64,000 nucleotides of DNA. It comes from Actinoalloteichus hoggarensis (lineage in GTDB: Bacteria > Actinomycetota > Actinomycetes > Mycobacteriales > Pseudonocardiaceae). A model generated the notes under the pieces. That model was not told the origin of the DNA. It worked only from the letters and a program-made list of their open reading frames with translations, and searched no databases. Location: NCBI RefSeq assembly GCF_002234535.1, contig NZ_CP022521.1:2604001-2668000 (forward strand). The letters are read 5' to 3'. Of the stretch, positions 55,599 through 64,000 are shown piece by piece. Position 1 is the first letter of the stretch, and each line of letters starts with the position of its first letter. The position numbers were made by a program, and so were the translations under genes.

Positions 55599-56702
55599 TC
55601 ACTCGGCGTCGGCAGGCTGCTCGCGGGCGAGCACCCGGCGGAGTGCCCTGGTCAGTTCCTCGCTCGGCTGATCGGGCAGCGTGTTCCGTCGCCAGGCGAT
55701 GAACTGATCCGGCCGCACCAGCAGTGCTCCGTCCTCGGCGATTCCCGCGATACCCGGCCATCGGCGGGTGGGATCGCCCGGGCTCGTCGCGACCTCGAGC
55801 TGGTGTGTCGTCATGGGCAGACCGAGACGGGCCGAAGCCTGCTCCGCCGCCTGGAGCCATGGCGAGCCCGCAGGGCCGGTGAGGAGGGTGAACTCGGATC
55901 GGACCAGGTCGAGTGTCGAGCGTCGCGGTCCGGCGCTCTCCAACCAGGCGTGCGGCAGGCGCGAGCCCGGGGCCCCGTCGAGGTTGAGCTCGGCGTGTTC
56001 CCACGAGGGCGGTTCGGGTCGCGCGTCGACCACCGCGGTCGAGTCGTAGCGGTACCCGAGGTGCACGACCGACGCGTTCGCGGCGCCTGCCTCCGCGCGG
56101 GCGGCGGCGGCTTGTGGGCCCTGCTCCCAGTGCAGTCGCGGCTCGTGCAGCCGCAGCAGGGACTGTTCCAACGCGAATGCCGCGACCGGTCGCCGCTCCG
56201 TCTGGTAGGTCGCCACCAGGGCGCTGCCCGCGCGGCCGTCGAGCACGGCTGCCAGCTTCCAGGCCAGGTTGTGCGCGTCGGCGATGCCGGTGTTCAAGCC
56301 GAACGCCCCGACCGGCGGCACCGCATGCGCCGCGTCTCCGATCAGGAGGACCCGACCCTCCCCGAAACGGTCGGCGAGCAGGCCGCGCGGTTGCCACGGG
56401 AGGATGCTCAGCACCGCCACGTCGAGGTCACGACTGCCCACTGCGGCGCGGACCAGCTCGCGGCATCGTCGTGGTGTGAACCGCGCCGCCCCGCTTTCAG
56501 TCGGCTCGGCGGCGGTGTGAAAGATCCAGGTCGTCGCTCCGTCGACGGTGACCAGCATTCCGGTCGCCTCCGGAGTCGTGATGTCGCAGGCGGCGAATCG
56601 CTGGCCTGCATGCTCGACGGAGTGGGCGCACGGGTCTCGGACACGGCGGGAGAGACCACGACACCGCCATCGGCGTGAACAGGGCGGGTCCACCCCGATC
56701 AT
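55599..56702 (-). pseudogene. FAD-dependent aromatic monooxygenase, N-terminal third missing
   Basis: The frame encodes the middle and C-terminal part of a class A flavin hydroxylase. It has the second FAD motif GRVLLIGDAAHAVPPVGAFGLNTGIADAHNLAWKL (split here as a long conserved block), YQTERRPVAAFALEQ, and a C-terminal thioredoxin-like region. The N-terminal Rossmann motif GxGxxG and the DG motif, which should occupy about the first 170 residues, are absent. The 180 bp upstream hold no frame that encodes them. The start is arbitrary. It is best read as a 5'-truncated remnant, unlikely to be active. Confidence 0.7.
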
Positions 56703-56884
56703 TCCGGACGGTGTCGTCGACAGGCGCCGTCAGGGCGGTGTGACGGCGCGGTCGGCCGCACCGCCGGCGCGGAAGCTTTTCGTCGAACCCGGTCGTCGAG
56801 CCTGGCCGGGTACGAAGCGACCCCGGACGGCCGTCGGGGGCGGCCCGTGAGCGGACCACCCCCGACGCACCGGTCACAGCGTGT

Positions 56885-57655
56885 TCAGCGCGGCGGGCCG
56901 CCGTCCGGCAGGGCCGCCGCGGCGGAGTCCACGATCCACAGCGTGCGCTGCCTGCCCCGCGCGCCCGCGGCGGGCACCGCGACCTCGTCGGCGTCCCGCA
57001 GCGCCGCCGAGACCGCCTCGGCCTTGCCCGCTCCCGTCGTGATCAGCCACACCTGCGCCGAGGCGCGAATGGCGGGCAGCGTCAGGGAGATCCGGGTGGG
57101 CGGCGGCTTCGGGCAGTCTCGCACCGCGACGACGCCGAGCCGCCGCTCGTGCACGGCGGGGGAGTCGGGGAAGATCGAGGCGGTGTGTCCCTCCTCGCCG
57201 ACTCCCAGCAGACAGACGTCGAACGCGGGCACCGACTCGCCCTCGCGCCGGCCGACCGCCCCCGCCAGGACCTCGGCGTAGGCGGCCGCCGCGGCGTCCG
57301 GATCATCGCCGAGGGGGCCGTCCGAGGCGGCCATCGGGTGCACCCTGGCCGGATCGATCGGGAGATGGTCGAGCAGGGCCTCCCGAGCGAGCGTCTCGTT
57401 GCGCTCGGGGTCCCCGGCGGGCAGGAATCGTTCGTCGCCCCAGTAGAAGTCGACCGCCGACCAGTCCACGGCGTCCCGAGCCAACGAGGTGCGCAACGCG
57501 GCCAGCACCGCTCCGCCGGTGCGCCCCCCGGTGAGGACGAGGGACGCCCGGCCCCGTTCGGCCTGCGCGTCCACCAACACCGTGAGCAGCCGCGCCGCGA
57601 CGGCGTCGGCCAGCAGCTCTCCAGTCTGGTGGACGACCAGCTCAGCCCTGCTCAC
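56885..57655 (-). CDS. pgl: 6-phosphogluconolactonase
   Basis: Hydrolyses 6-phosphogluconolactone in the oxidative pentose phosphate pathway. The 256 residues show LVLTGGRTGGAVLAAL, VDFYWGDERFLPAGDPERN, and the catalytic LLGVGEEGHTASIFPDSPA. GTG 57655 overlaps the opcA end by 14 nt. Last gene of the tkt-tal-pgi-zwf-opcA-pgl operon. Confidence 0.96.
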   Translation of the reverse strand: MSRAELVVHQTGELLADAVAARLLTVLVDAQAERGRASLVLTGGRTGGAVLAALRTSLARDAVDWSAVDFYWGDERFLPAGDPERNETLAREALLDHLPIDPARVHPMAASDGPLGDDPDAAAAAYAEVLAGAVGRREGESVPAFDVCLLGVGEEGHTASIFPDSPAVHERRLGVVAVRDCPKPPPTRISLTLPAIRASAQVWLITTGAGKAEAVSAALRDADEVAVPAAGARGRQRTLWIVDSAAAALPDGGPPR

Positions 57656-58832
57656 CCGCGGTGTCCTCTCCGTTCTTGGCGCGACTCCTGCTGCGGGCCG
57701 CCGCCGTCGACCCTCGCCTGCTGGGCTTGGGCTCGGCCGTCCGGCGGCTGCGCGTGGTGCCCGTGCCCGCCACCGGAGAGGTCGCCGCCGGGGCGGCCGC
57801 CGCCGTCCTCGCCGTCGTCTTGCCTCCTGCCCGGCCCGCCGACTTGCCCGCCGTGGCCGTCTTCGTCCGGGTACGGCTGCCTGTGCCGCGCCTGCTCGTC
57901 GACGCCCCCGCCGAACCGCCCTCCACCTTCGGCAGCGCCTGCAGGGTCTGGGAGTAGATCTCGTCCGGGTCCAGCCTGCGCAGCTCCTCGATCAGGCAGT
58001 CCCGGATCGAGCGGCGGTGCAGGGTGAGCCGCCGGTCGGGCTGGCCCGGCTGGGTGAGCGTGGCGAACTGACCGTTGGGCCGCTCCAGCACGATCTGACC
58101 GGAGCGCCGCTGAAGCACCACCGAGACGATGCCCTGGCCGTCCTGGGCGCGGACCCGGGTCACCGGCACGCCCAACGCCGAGGCCAGCCAGGCGGCCAGC
58201 AGCGTCGTGGACGGCGAGTCGGCCCGGCCGGTGACCGTCGCCGACTCCACCTTCTCGTGCGGCGGCAGGTCCAGCGCCGTGGCCAGCAGCGCCCGCCACG
58301 ACGTCAGCCGGGTCCAGGCCAGATCCGTGTCGCCGTCGGCGTAGACGGCGGCCCGATGCTCCAGGGCCTTGACCGGATTGCGTTCCGACTTCGCGTCGGT
58401 GATCCGCCGATGCGCCAGTCGGCCGATCGGGTCCTCGGCGGGCACCTTCGGCGTCTCGTACGGCCACCAGGCGACGACGGGTGCGTCCGGCAGCAGCAGC
58501 GGCACGAGGCAGCTGGCGCCCTCGTCGGCCAGCGGGCCGTAGAGCCGCAGCATGATCACCTCACTGGCCCCCGCGTCGCCCCCGATCCGGATCTGGGCGT
58601 CCAGCCGGGCCGCCGCCCGGCGGGCACCCTTGGCGATGAGCACGACCCGGCAGGGGTGCTCCCGGCTCGCCTCGTTCGCCGCCGCGATGGCCTCCTCGGC
58701 CTGCGCCCCGTCATCGGTGATGATGGCGAGGGTGAGGACCCGGCCGAGCGCGACGGCGCCGCCGGTCTCCCGCAGTTCGACGAGCTTCTTGTTGACCTTG
58801 GACGTGGTTGTCGAGGGCAGGTCGATGATCAC
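57642..58832 (-). CDS. opcA: Glucose-6-phosphate dehydrogenase assembly protein OpcA with a basic tail
   Basis: Partner of Zwf that promotes oligomer assembly or redox activation. Residues 1 to about 304 are the conserved domain (VIIDLPSTTTSKVNKKLVEL; VVAWWPYETPKVPAEDPIG; LRRLDPDEIYSQTLQAL). The last 92 residues (nt 57645-57920) are Ala/Thr/Ser/Gly with many Arg and Lys and no acidic residues until the very end, like histone-type or HupB-type tails. GTG start overlaps the zwf stop (GTGA). Confidence 0.93.
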   Translation of the reverse strand: MIIDLPSTTTSKVNKKLVELRETGGAVALGRVLTLAIITDDGAQAEEAIAAANEASREHPCRVVLIAKGARRAAARLDAQIRIGGDAGASEVIMLRLYGPLADEGASCLVPLLLPDAPVVAWWPYETPKVPAEDPIGRLAHRRITDAKSERNPVKALEHRAAVYADGDTDLAWTRLTSWRALLATALDLPPHEKVESATVTGRADSPSTTLLAAWLASALGVPVTRVRAQDGQGIVSVVLQRRSGQIVLERPNGQFATLTQPGQPDRRLTLHRRSIRDCLIEELRRLDPDEIYSQTLQALPKVEGGSAGASTSRRGTGSRTRTKTATAGKSAGRAGGKTTARTAAAAPAATSPVAGTGTTRSRRTAEPKPSRRGSTAAARSRSRAKNGEDTAGEQG

Positions 58833-60373
58833 GGCCGCCTCCAGTGCCTTCCTGTTCTCGCGAGCATTCGATCAGCGGAGGGCGGACCCCACGTGCCCGC
58901 CGCGTAGGGCTCGGGAACGCCCTCGGCGTGCCAGGACGCGAGCACCGGGTCGAGGATCCGCCAGGACAGCTCGACCTCTTCGTTCATCGGGAACAGCGAG
59001 GGCTCGCCCAGCAGCACGTCGAGCAGCAGCCGCTCGTAGGCCTCGGGGGAGTCCTCGGTGAAGGCGTGCCCGTAGCCGAAGTCCATCGTCACGTCGCGGA
59101 TCTGCATCGCGGTGCCCGGCACCTTCGATCCGAAGCGCATCGTCACGCCCTCGTCGGGCTGGACCCTGATGACCAGCGCGTTCTCGCCCAGCTCCTCCGT
59201 CGCCGTGGCGTCGAACGGCAGGTGGGGCGCCCGCTTGAACACCACGGCGATCTCGGTCACCCGTCTGCCCAGCCGCTTGCCGCTGCGCAGGTAGAACGGC
59301 ACCCCGGCCCAGCGCCGTGTGTTGACCTCCATGGTCATCGCCGCATAGGTCTCGGTCACCGAGTCGGAGGCGAAGCCGCCCTCGTCCAGCAGACCGGGCA
59401 CCTTCTGCCCGCCCTGCCAGCCGCCCGTGTACTGCCCTCGGGCGGTCGTCTCGGTGAACGGCGCCATCGGGCGGGTGGCGGCCAGCACCTTCACCTTCTC
59501 CGTGCGCAGCGCCTTGGGATGGAAGGAGACCGGCTCCTCCATGGCGGTCAGCGCCAAGAGCTGGAGAAGGTGGTTCTGGATGACGTCGCGCGCCGCGCCG
59601 ATCCCGTCGTAGTAGCCGGCCCGCCCGCCGAGGCCGATGTCCTCGGCCATGGTGATCTGCACGTGGTCGACGTAGTGCGCGTTCCACAGCGGCTCGAAGA
59701 GCTGGTTGGCGAAGCGCAGGGCGAGGATGTTCTGCACCGTCTCCTTGCCGAGGTAGTGATCGATGCGGAACACCGACTCCTCGGGGAAGACCTCGTTGAC
59801 GATCCGGTTCAGGTCCTGCGCGCTGTGCAGGTCGTGGCCGAACGGCTTCTCGATCACCACCCGCCGCCATTGATCGGTGCCCGTCGTCGCGGTCGAGAGT
59901 CCCGAGCGGGCCAGCTGCCTGCACACCAGCGGGAAGGCCTTCGGCGGCACGGAGAGGTAGAAGGCGTGGTTACCGCCGGTGCCGCGCACCTCGTCCAGCT
60001 CACGGACCGTCTCGGCGAGGCGGTCGAAGGCCTCGTCGTCGTCGAAGCTGCCCTGGACGAAGCGCAGACCCTCGGCGAGCCGGTCCCAGACGTCCTGCCG
60101 GAACGGCGTCCTGGCGTGCTCCCGCACGGCATCGTGGACGACCTTGGAGAAGTCCTCGCCGTTCCAGTCCCGTCGGGCGAAGCCGGTGAGCGCGAAGCCC
60201 GGTGGAAGCAGACCCCGATTGGCGAGGTCGTAGATCGCGGGCATCAGCTTCCGGCGGGACAGGTCGCCGGTGACCCCGAAGATCACCAGGCCGCAGGGAC
60301 CCGCGATACGCGGCAGCCGCTTGTCCCGATCGTCCCGCAGCGGGTTGCGCCATTGCTTCCGGGTGACGCTCAC
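58829..60373 (-). CDS. zwf: Glucose-6-phosphate 1-dehydrogenase
   Basis: First oxidative pentose phosphate step, making NADPH. The 514 residues have the NADP loop FGVTGDLSRRKLMPAIYDL, the active-site RIDHYLGKETVQN with catalytic His/Lys, and IEKPFGHDLHSAQDLN. GTG 60373 overlaps the pgi stop. It is the conserved partner of opcA. Confidence 0.97.
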   Translation of the reverse strand: MSVTRKQWRNPLRDDRDKRLPRIAGPCGLVIFGVTGDLSRRKLMPAIYDLANRGLLPPGFALTGFARRDWNGEDFSKVVHDAVREHARTPFRQDVWDRLAEGLRFVQGSFDDDEAFDRLAETVRELDEVRGTGGNHAFYLSVPPKAFPLVCRQLARSGLSTATTGTDQWRRVVIEKPFGHDLHSAQDLNRIVNEVFPEESVFRIDHYLGKETVQNILALRFANQLFEPLWNAHYVDHVQITMAEDIGLGGRAGYYDGIGAARDVIQNHLLQLLALTAMEEPVSFHPKALRTEKVKVLAATRPMAPFTETTARGQYTGGWQGGQKVPGLLDEGGFASDSVTETYAAMTMEVNTRRWAGVPFYLRSGKRLGRRVTEIAVVFKRAPHLPFDATATEELGENALVIRVQPDEGVTMRFGSKVPGTAMQIRDVTMDFGYGHAFTEDSPEAYERLLLDVLLGEPSLFPMNEEVELSWRILDPVLASWHAEGVPEPYAAGTWGPPSADRMLARTGRHWRRP

Positions 60374-62001
60374 CGGCTCACTCCCTGCACCGTCTGCGCC
60401 AAGCGGGCGATGCCCGCGAGCCGGTCGGTCAGGTGCAGCCGCAGCACCGGCCTGTCCCGGTCGGCCAGCACCGTCGCATCGCCGAGGGCCTGGGCGAGTT
60501 GCAGCGTGGCCAGGCTGTAGGGCCGACCCGGAACCGGGAGGTCCTCCTCCGCGACGCCGGTGATCTGGAGGAACGCGCCGTTCTGATGCCCGCCCTTGTG
60601 GTACTGGCCGGTGGAGTGCAGGAAGCGCGGGCCCCAGCCGAACGTGGTCTGCACCCCGGTGTTCCTGGCCAGTTCGCGACGCAGCACCGCCGCCGAGGCA
60701 TCCTGCTCGCGGTCCAGGTAGGCCTGGAGCGACAGATAGCCCTTCTCGGGTACCGCCGCCACGAACGCCCCGATCAGCTCGTCCAGGCCCGCGCCCTCCG
60801 GCGGCCGCCAGGACCCCGTGACATACGCCTCGACCGGCCCGTCGACCAGCAGCGGCGTCGGCGCCGTCGCCCCGGAGGGCGAGTCCAGCAGCGATCGGGC
60901 GGCGACCTTGGCCGCCTCCACGTCGGGCTGGTCGAACGGATTGATGCCCAGCAGCCTGCCCGCGATCGCGGTGGCGTACTCCCAGAGCAGGAAGGACGCC
61001 CCCAGCGAACCCGACACCGTCACCGTCGCCGCGGCGTCCGGCGAACCCAGGGCTACCGTCGTGGCGTCGTCGCCCGCGTCCACGAAGTTCGGCGCGGACA
61101 CGCCCTCCACCACCACCGGAAGGAGCCCGGTGCCGTCCTTGCCGGTCGACTCCGCGATGAGCTGCTCGGCCCAGTCGGCGAAGCCGGGCAGCCCGGAGTC
61201 GTTGTCGGCGAACACGACCTTCTCCGCGCCGCGGGCCAGCGCCGCGCCCAGGGCGCCCGCCAGCAGCAGCGCCGGATTGTCCCGCTCGTCGGCCGCCAGC
61301 ACCGGGGCGGCCGAGGCGGCCTCCGCCAGCAGCTTCTCGACGTCGGCACCCGCCAGCCCGGCGGGCACCAGTCCGAAGGCGGTGAGCGCCGAGTAGCGGC
61401 CGCCCACGTGGGGGTCGGCCCGGAAGACGTGCCGGTAGCCCGCCGCACGGGCCGCCGTCTCCAGCGGCGACTCCGGGTCGGTGACCACGACGATCCGCGA
61501 GGCGGCCGCGATGCCCGCCGCCTCGAAGGCGTGCTCGAAGATCCGCCGATGACTGTCGGTCTCCACGGTGGAGCCCGACTTGGAGGACACGACCAGCACG
61601 GTGCGGGACAGGTCGCCCGCCAGCGCGTCGGCCACCTGGCCGGGGTCGGTGGTGTCCAGCACCGTCAGCGGGACGCCCGCGGCGGCGGTGATCACCTCGG
61701 GCGCCAGTGAGGAGCCGCCCATCCCGGCCAGCACCACCCGGTCGACGCCCTCGGCATGCAGTTCACCGCGCAGCGCGGCGATCTCGCCGAGCAGCGGCCG
61801 GGAGGTCTTGGGCAGGGTCGTCCAGGCCAGTCGCACGGCTGCCTCGGACTCGGCGTCGGCTCCCCACAGCGTCGGATTGCCTGCCGTCAGCTCCCCGGCC
61901 ACGGCCTCCGCCGCGAGGCGGTCGGCGAGTTCGCCGGCCTCCTGCGCCCACGGCCCGTCGCCGATCACGACCGACAGGGCCGTGTTGTCCACCTCGGTCA
62001 T
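60370..62001 (-). CDS. pgi: Glucose-6-phosphate isomerase
   Basis: Interconverts glucose-6- and fructose-6-phosphate, linking the pentose phosphate operon to glycolysis. The 543 residues have [12 protein letters not shown] and [12 protein letters not shown] (phosphate-binding SIS domains), [14 protein letters not shown], and [17 protein letters not shown] with the catalytic His/Lys region. It belongs to the divergent Pgi group that lies beside tal in Actinobacteria. ATG 62001 overlaps the tal stop (ATGA). Confidence 0.95.
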   Translation of the reverse strand: MTEVDNTALSVVIGDGPWAQEAGELADRLAAEAVAGELTAGNPTLWGADAESEAAVRLAWTTLPKTSRPLLGEIAALRGELHAEGVDRVVLAGMGGSSLAPEVITAAAGVPLTVLDTTDPGQVADALAGDLSRTVLVVSSKSGSTVETDSHRRIFEHAFEAAGIAAASRIVVVTDPESPLETAARAAGYRHVFRADPHVGGRYSALTAFGLVPAGLAGADVEKLLAEAASAAPVLAADERDNPALLLAGALGAALARGAEKVVFADNDSGLPGFADWAEQLIAESTGKDGTGLLPVVVEGVSAPNFVDAGDDATTVALGSPDAAATVTVSGSLGASFLLWEYATAIAGRLLGINPFDQPDVEAAKVAARSLLDSPSGATAPTPLLVDGPVEAYVTGSWRPPEGAGLDELIGAFVAAVPEKGYLSLQAYLDREQDASAAVLRRELARNTGVQTTFGWGPRFLHSTGQYHKGGHQNGAFLQITGVAEEDLPVPGRPYSLATLQLAQALGDATVLADRDRPVLRLHLTDRLAGIARLAQTVQGVSR

Positions 62002-63122
62002 CGAGTGCTGTCCTTCGCCTTCGTCAACTGAGCGGCCACGGTCTCCAGGAGTTCTTCCCACGACTTCTCGAACTTGGTCACGCCCTCGTTCTCCAACACG
62101 ACGTAGACGTCGTCGATGTCCACGCCCTCCCGGGTCAGGGCGTCGAACACCTCCTGGGAAGCCGAGCCGGTGCCCCGCACGGTGTCCCCTGCCACCGTCG
62201 CGTGGTCGGCGGCGGCGAGCAGGGTCTTCTCCGGCATGGTGTTGACCACGCCCGACGTCACCAGCTCGTCGACGTAGCGGGTGTCGGAGTAGGCCGGGTC
62301 CTTCACCCCGGTCGACGCCCACAGCGGGCGCTGGGGGCGCGCGCCCGCCTCGGCCAGCGCCTGCCAGCGTTCGGAGGAGAAGACCTCCTCGTAGGCGGCG
62401 AAGGCGAGCCGGGCGTTGGCGATGGCGGCCTTGCCGCGCAGCGCCTCGGCCGCCGGGGTGCCCAGCGCGTCGAGCCGCTTGTCGACCTCGCTGTCCACCC
62501 GCGACACGAAGAACGAGGCCACCGAGGTGATGGAGCGCAGGTCGTGGCCGTTGGCCTTCGCCTGCTCCAGCCCTTCGAGGAAGGCGTCCATGACCTCGCG
62601 GTAGCGGTCGACCGAGAAGATCAGCGTCACGTTCACGCTGATCCCGTTGGCCAGGGTGCGGGTGATCGCCGGGACGCCCTCGACGGTGGCGGGGATCTTG
62701 ATGAAGAGGTTGGGCCGGTCGACCGCCTGCCACAGCGCGGTCGCCTCCGCCTCGGTGGCCGTGCTGTCGTGGGCCAGCCGCGGGTCGACCTCGAGGGAGA
62801 CGCGGCCGTCGACGCGGTCGGTGGCCTCCCACGTCGGCCGGAACACGTCGCAGGCGCGTCGGACGTCGGCGGTGGTGATCTCGTGGACGGCCGTCTCCAC
62901 CGACGCGCCGCGGGCCGCCAGCTCGGCGACCTGCTCGTCGTAGGCGGTGCCCTTCGCGAGCGCGGCGGCGAAGATCGTCGGGTTCGTCGTGACGCCGACG
63001 AGGTGACGATCTCGGATGAGCGTGTCGAGATTGCCGGAGTCCATCCGCTCGCGGGACAGGTCGTCGAGCCAGATCGACACCCCCGCCTCGGACAACGCGG
63101 CCAGCGGATCGTTGCTGCTCAT
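61998..63122 (-). CDS. tal: Transaldolase
   Basis: Moves a dihydroxyacetone unit from sedoheptulose-7-phosphate to glyceraldehyde-3-phosphate. The 374 residues have [27 protein letters not shown], the Schiff-base Lys in [12 protein letters not shown], and [23 protein letters not shown] 63122, with GAGGAGA upstream, shares one base with the tkt stop. Confidence 0.97.
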   Translation of the reverse strand: MSSNDPLAALSEAGVSIWLDDLSRERMDSGNLDTLIRDRHLVGVTTNPTIFAAALAKGTAYDEQVAELAARGASVETAVHEITTADVRRACDVFRPTWEATDRVDGRVSLEVDPRLAHDSTATEAEATALWQAVDRPNLFIKIPATVEGVPAITRTLANGISVNVTLIFSVDRYREVMDAFLEGLEQAKANGHDLRSITSVASFFVSRVDSEVDKRLDALGTPAAEALRGKAAIANARLAFAAYEEVFSSERWQALAEAGARPQRPLWASTGVKDPAYSDTRYVDELVTSGVVNTMPEKTLLAAADHATVAGDTVRGTGSASQEVFDALTREGVDIDDVYVVLENEGVTKFEKSWEELLETVAAQLTKAKDSTR

Positions 63123-64000
63123 CACTTCTCCTCGGCTCGGGTCAGGGTGACGCGGGCGGCGGCGAGCACGGAGTCGGTGGTGAAGCCGAACTCGCGGAAC
63201 AGGGTCTGGTAGTCGGCGGAGGCGCCGAAGTGCTCGATCGAGACGATCACGCCGTCGGAACCGGCGAAGCGGTACCACGGCTGCGCGATGCCCGCCTCGA
63301 TCACCACGCGTGCGTGCAGCGAGGGCGGCAGGACGCTCTCGCGGTAGTCCAGGTCCTGAGCCTCGAACCACTCGACCGACGGCATCGACACCACGCGGGT
63401 CGGCACGCCCTCGGCCTGGAGGACCTCCCTGGCCTCCACGGCGATCTGCACCTCGGAGCCGGTGGCGATGAGGACCAGGCGCGGATCGCCGCCCTCGGCC
63501 TCGGCCAGCACGTAACCGCCTCGGCTGACGCCCTCGGTGGAGGTGCCCGCGAGGATCGGCAGGTTCTGCCTGCTCAGCGCGAGTCCGATCGGGCCGTCGG
63601 GGCGTTCCATGATCGCTCGCCAGGCGGCCGAGGTCTCGTTGGCGTCGGCGGGTCGCACCACGGTCAGGCCGGGGATCGCCCGGAGCGCGGCGAGGTGCTC
63701 GATCGGCTGGTGGGTCGGTCCGTCCTCGCCGAGCCCGATCGAGTCGTGCGTCCAGACGTAGACGGCAGGCGCCTTCATCAGCGCCGCCAGGCGTACGGCG
63801 GGGCGCATGTAGTCGCTGAACACCAGGAAGGTGCCGCCGTAGGGCCGTGTCGGGCCGTGCAGCGCGATGCCGTTGAGGATGGCGCCCATGGCGTGCTCGC
63901 GGACGCCGAAGTGCAGCGTGCGGCCGTAGGGGTGCGCGCTGAACTCCTTGGTGGAGATGCTCTCCGGGCCGAAGGAGTCGGCGCCCTTCATCGTCGTGTT
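63122..64000 (-). CDS. tkt: Transketolase, C-terminal part (5' end off the window)
   Basis: Thiamine diphosphate enzyme moving two-carbon units between sugar phosphates. 292 residues are visible, open to base 64000: the pyrimidine-binding domain ([57 protein letters not shown]) and the C-terminal domain ([14 protein letters not shown]). The N-terminal diphosphate domain lies beyond the right edge. First gene seen of the operon; the promoter is outside. Confidence 0.97.
   Translation of the reverse strand, partial: NTTMKGADSFGPESISTKEFSAHPYGRTLHFGVREHAMGAILNGIALHGPTRPYGGTFLVFSDYMRPAVRLAALMKAPAVYVWTHDSIGLGEDGPTHQPIEHLAALRAIPGLTVVRPADANETSAAWRAIMERPDGPIGLALSRQNLPILAGTSTEGVSRGGYVLAEAEGGDPRLVLIATGSEVQIAVEAREVLQAEGVPTRVVSMPSVEWFEAQDLDYRESVLPPSLHARVVIEAGIAQPWYRFAGSDGVIVSIEHFGASADYQTLFREFGFTTDSVLAAARVTLTRAEEK

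Overview
This 64-kb window is GC-rich chromosomal DNA from a filamentous or near-filamentous actinobacterium. Several things point there: BldD, WhiA, RbpA, a mIHF-type host factor, OpcA, GTG starts with ATGA/GTGA overlaps, and a gene order (aro, efp-nusB, pyr, mihF-gmk-rpoZ-coaBC-metK, priA, fmt-rsmB, rpe, rib, uvrC-rapZ-yvcK-whiA, gap-pgk-tpi-secG, pgl-opcA-zwf-tal-tkt) that is conserved in mycobacteria, streptomycetes and Pseudonocardiaceae. A Pseudonocardiaceae host (for example Actinoalloteichus-like) is my best guess, by inference only. The window is mostly core metabolism, not a mobile island. I saw no tRNA, rRNA, transposase, integrase or CRISPR array.

Layout. 1-4.8 kb: shikimate genes (aroC partial, aroK, aroB, aroQ) interrupted by a lipoprotein gene and followed by a frameshifted acetyltransferase and a VOC protein. 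4.9-8.4 kb: a beta-propeller lipoprotein and a secreted GH6 cellulase with a near-perfect CebR-type operator. 8.5-11.3 kb: pepQ-efp-nusB converging on bldD. 11.4-20.6 kb: the de novo pyrimidine operon with a PyrR RNA-binding hairpin in front of pyrR. 21.6-25.4 kb: mihF-gmk-rpoZ-coaBC and metK. 26-28.2 kb: an accessory MarR / P450 / ferredoxin module with a palindromic operator. 29.4-34.7 kb: priA converging on def-fmt-rsmB. 35.1-38.4 kb: an ECF sigma factor, a membrane partner with a duplicated extracellular domain, and a homocysteine methyltransferase. 39.5-45 kb: rpe, the riboflavin operon (no ribD), a PH-like membrane protein and a NERD-like membrane protein. 45.2-50.5 kb: uvrC-rapZ-yvcK-whiA. 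50.9-54.8 kb: gap-pgk-tpiA-secG and rbpA. 55-64 kb, minus strand: DUF2267, a truncated flavin monooxygenase, and the operon tkt-tal-pgi-zwf-opcA-pgl.

How it works together. The aro, pyr, rib, glycolysis and pentose-phosphate clusters supply chorismate, UMP, flavins, triose phosphates, ribose-5-phosphate and NADPH. Efp, nusB, rpoZ, rbpA, def, fmt and rsmB serve transcription and translation. BldD (c-di-GMP) and WhiA link the region to development.

The most useful new observations are regulatory. They include leaderless promoters with an exact 7-nt gap from -10 box to start codon (pepQ, priA, mmuM, rpe, uvrC), the CebR-like site, the PyrR hairpin, the P450 operator, several long hairpin terminators, and a sigma-factor partner with two domains that share the same Cys-Cys spacing of 42. 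I found no wholly unprecedented system. Long GC-rich stretches between operons (about 0.3-1.3 kb each) hold no gene I can support.
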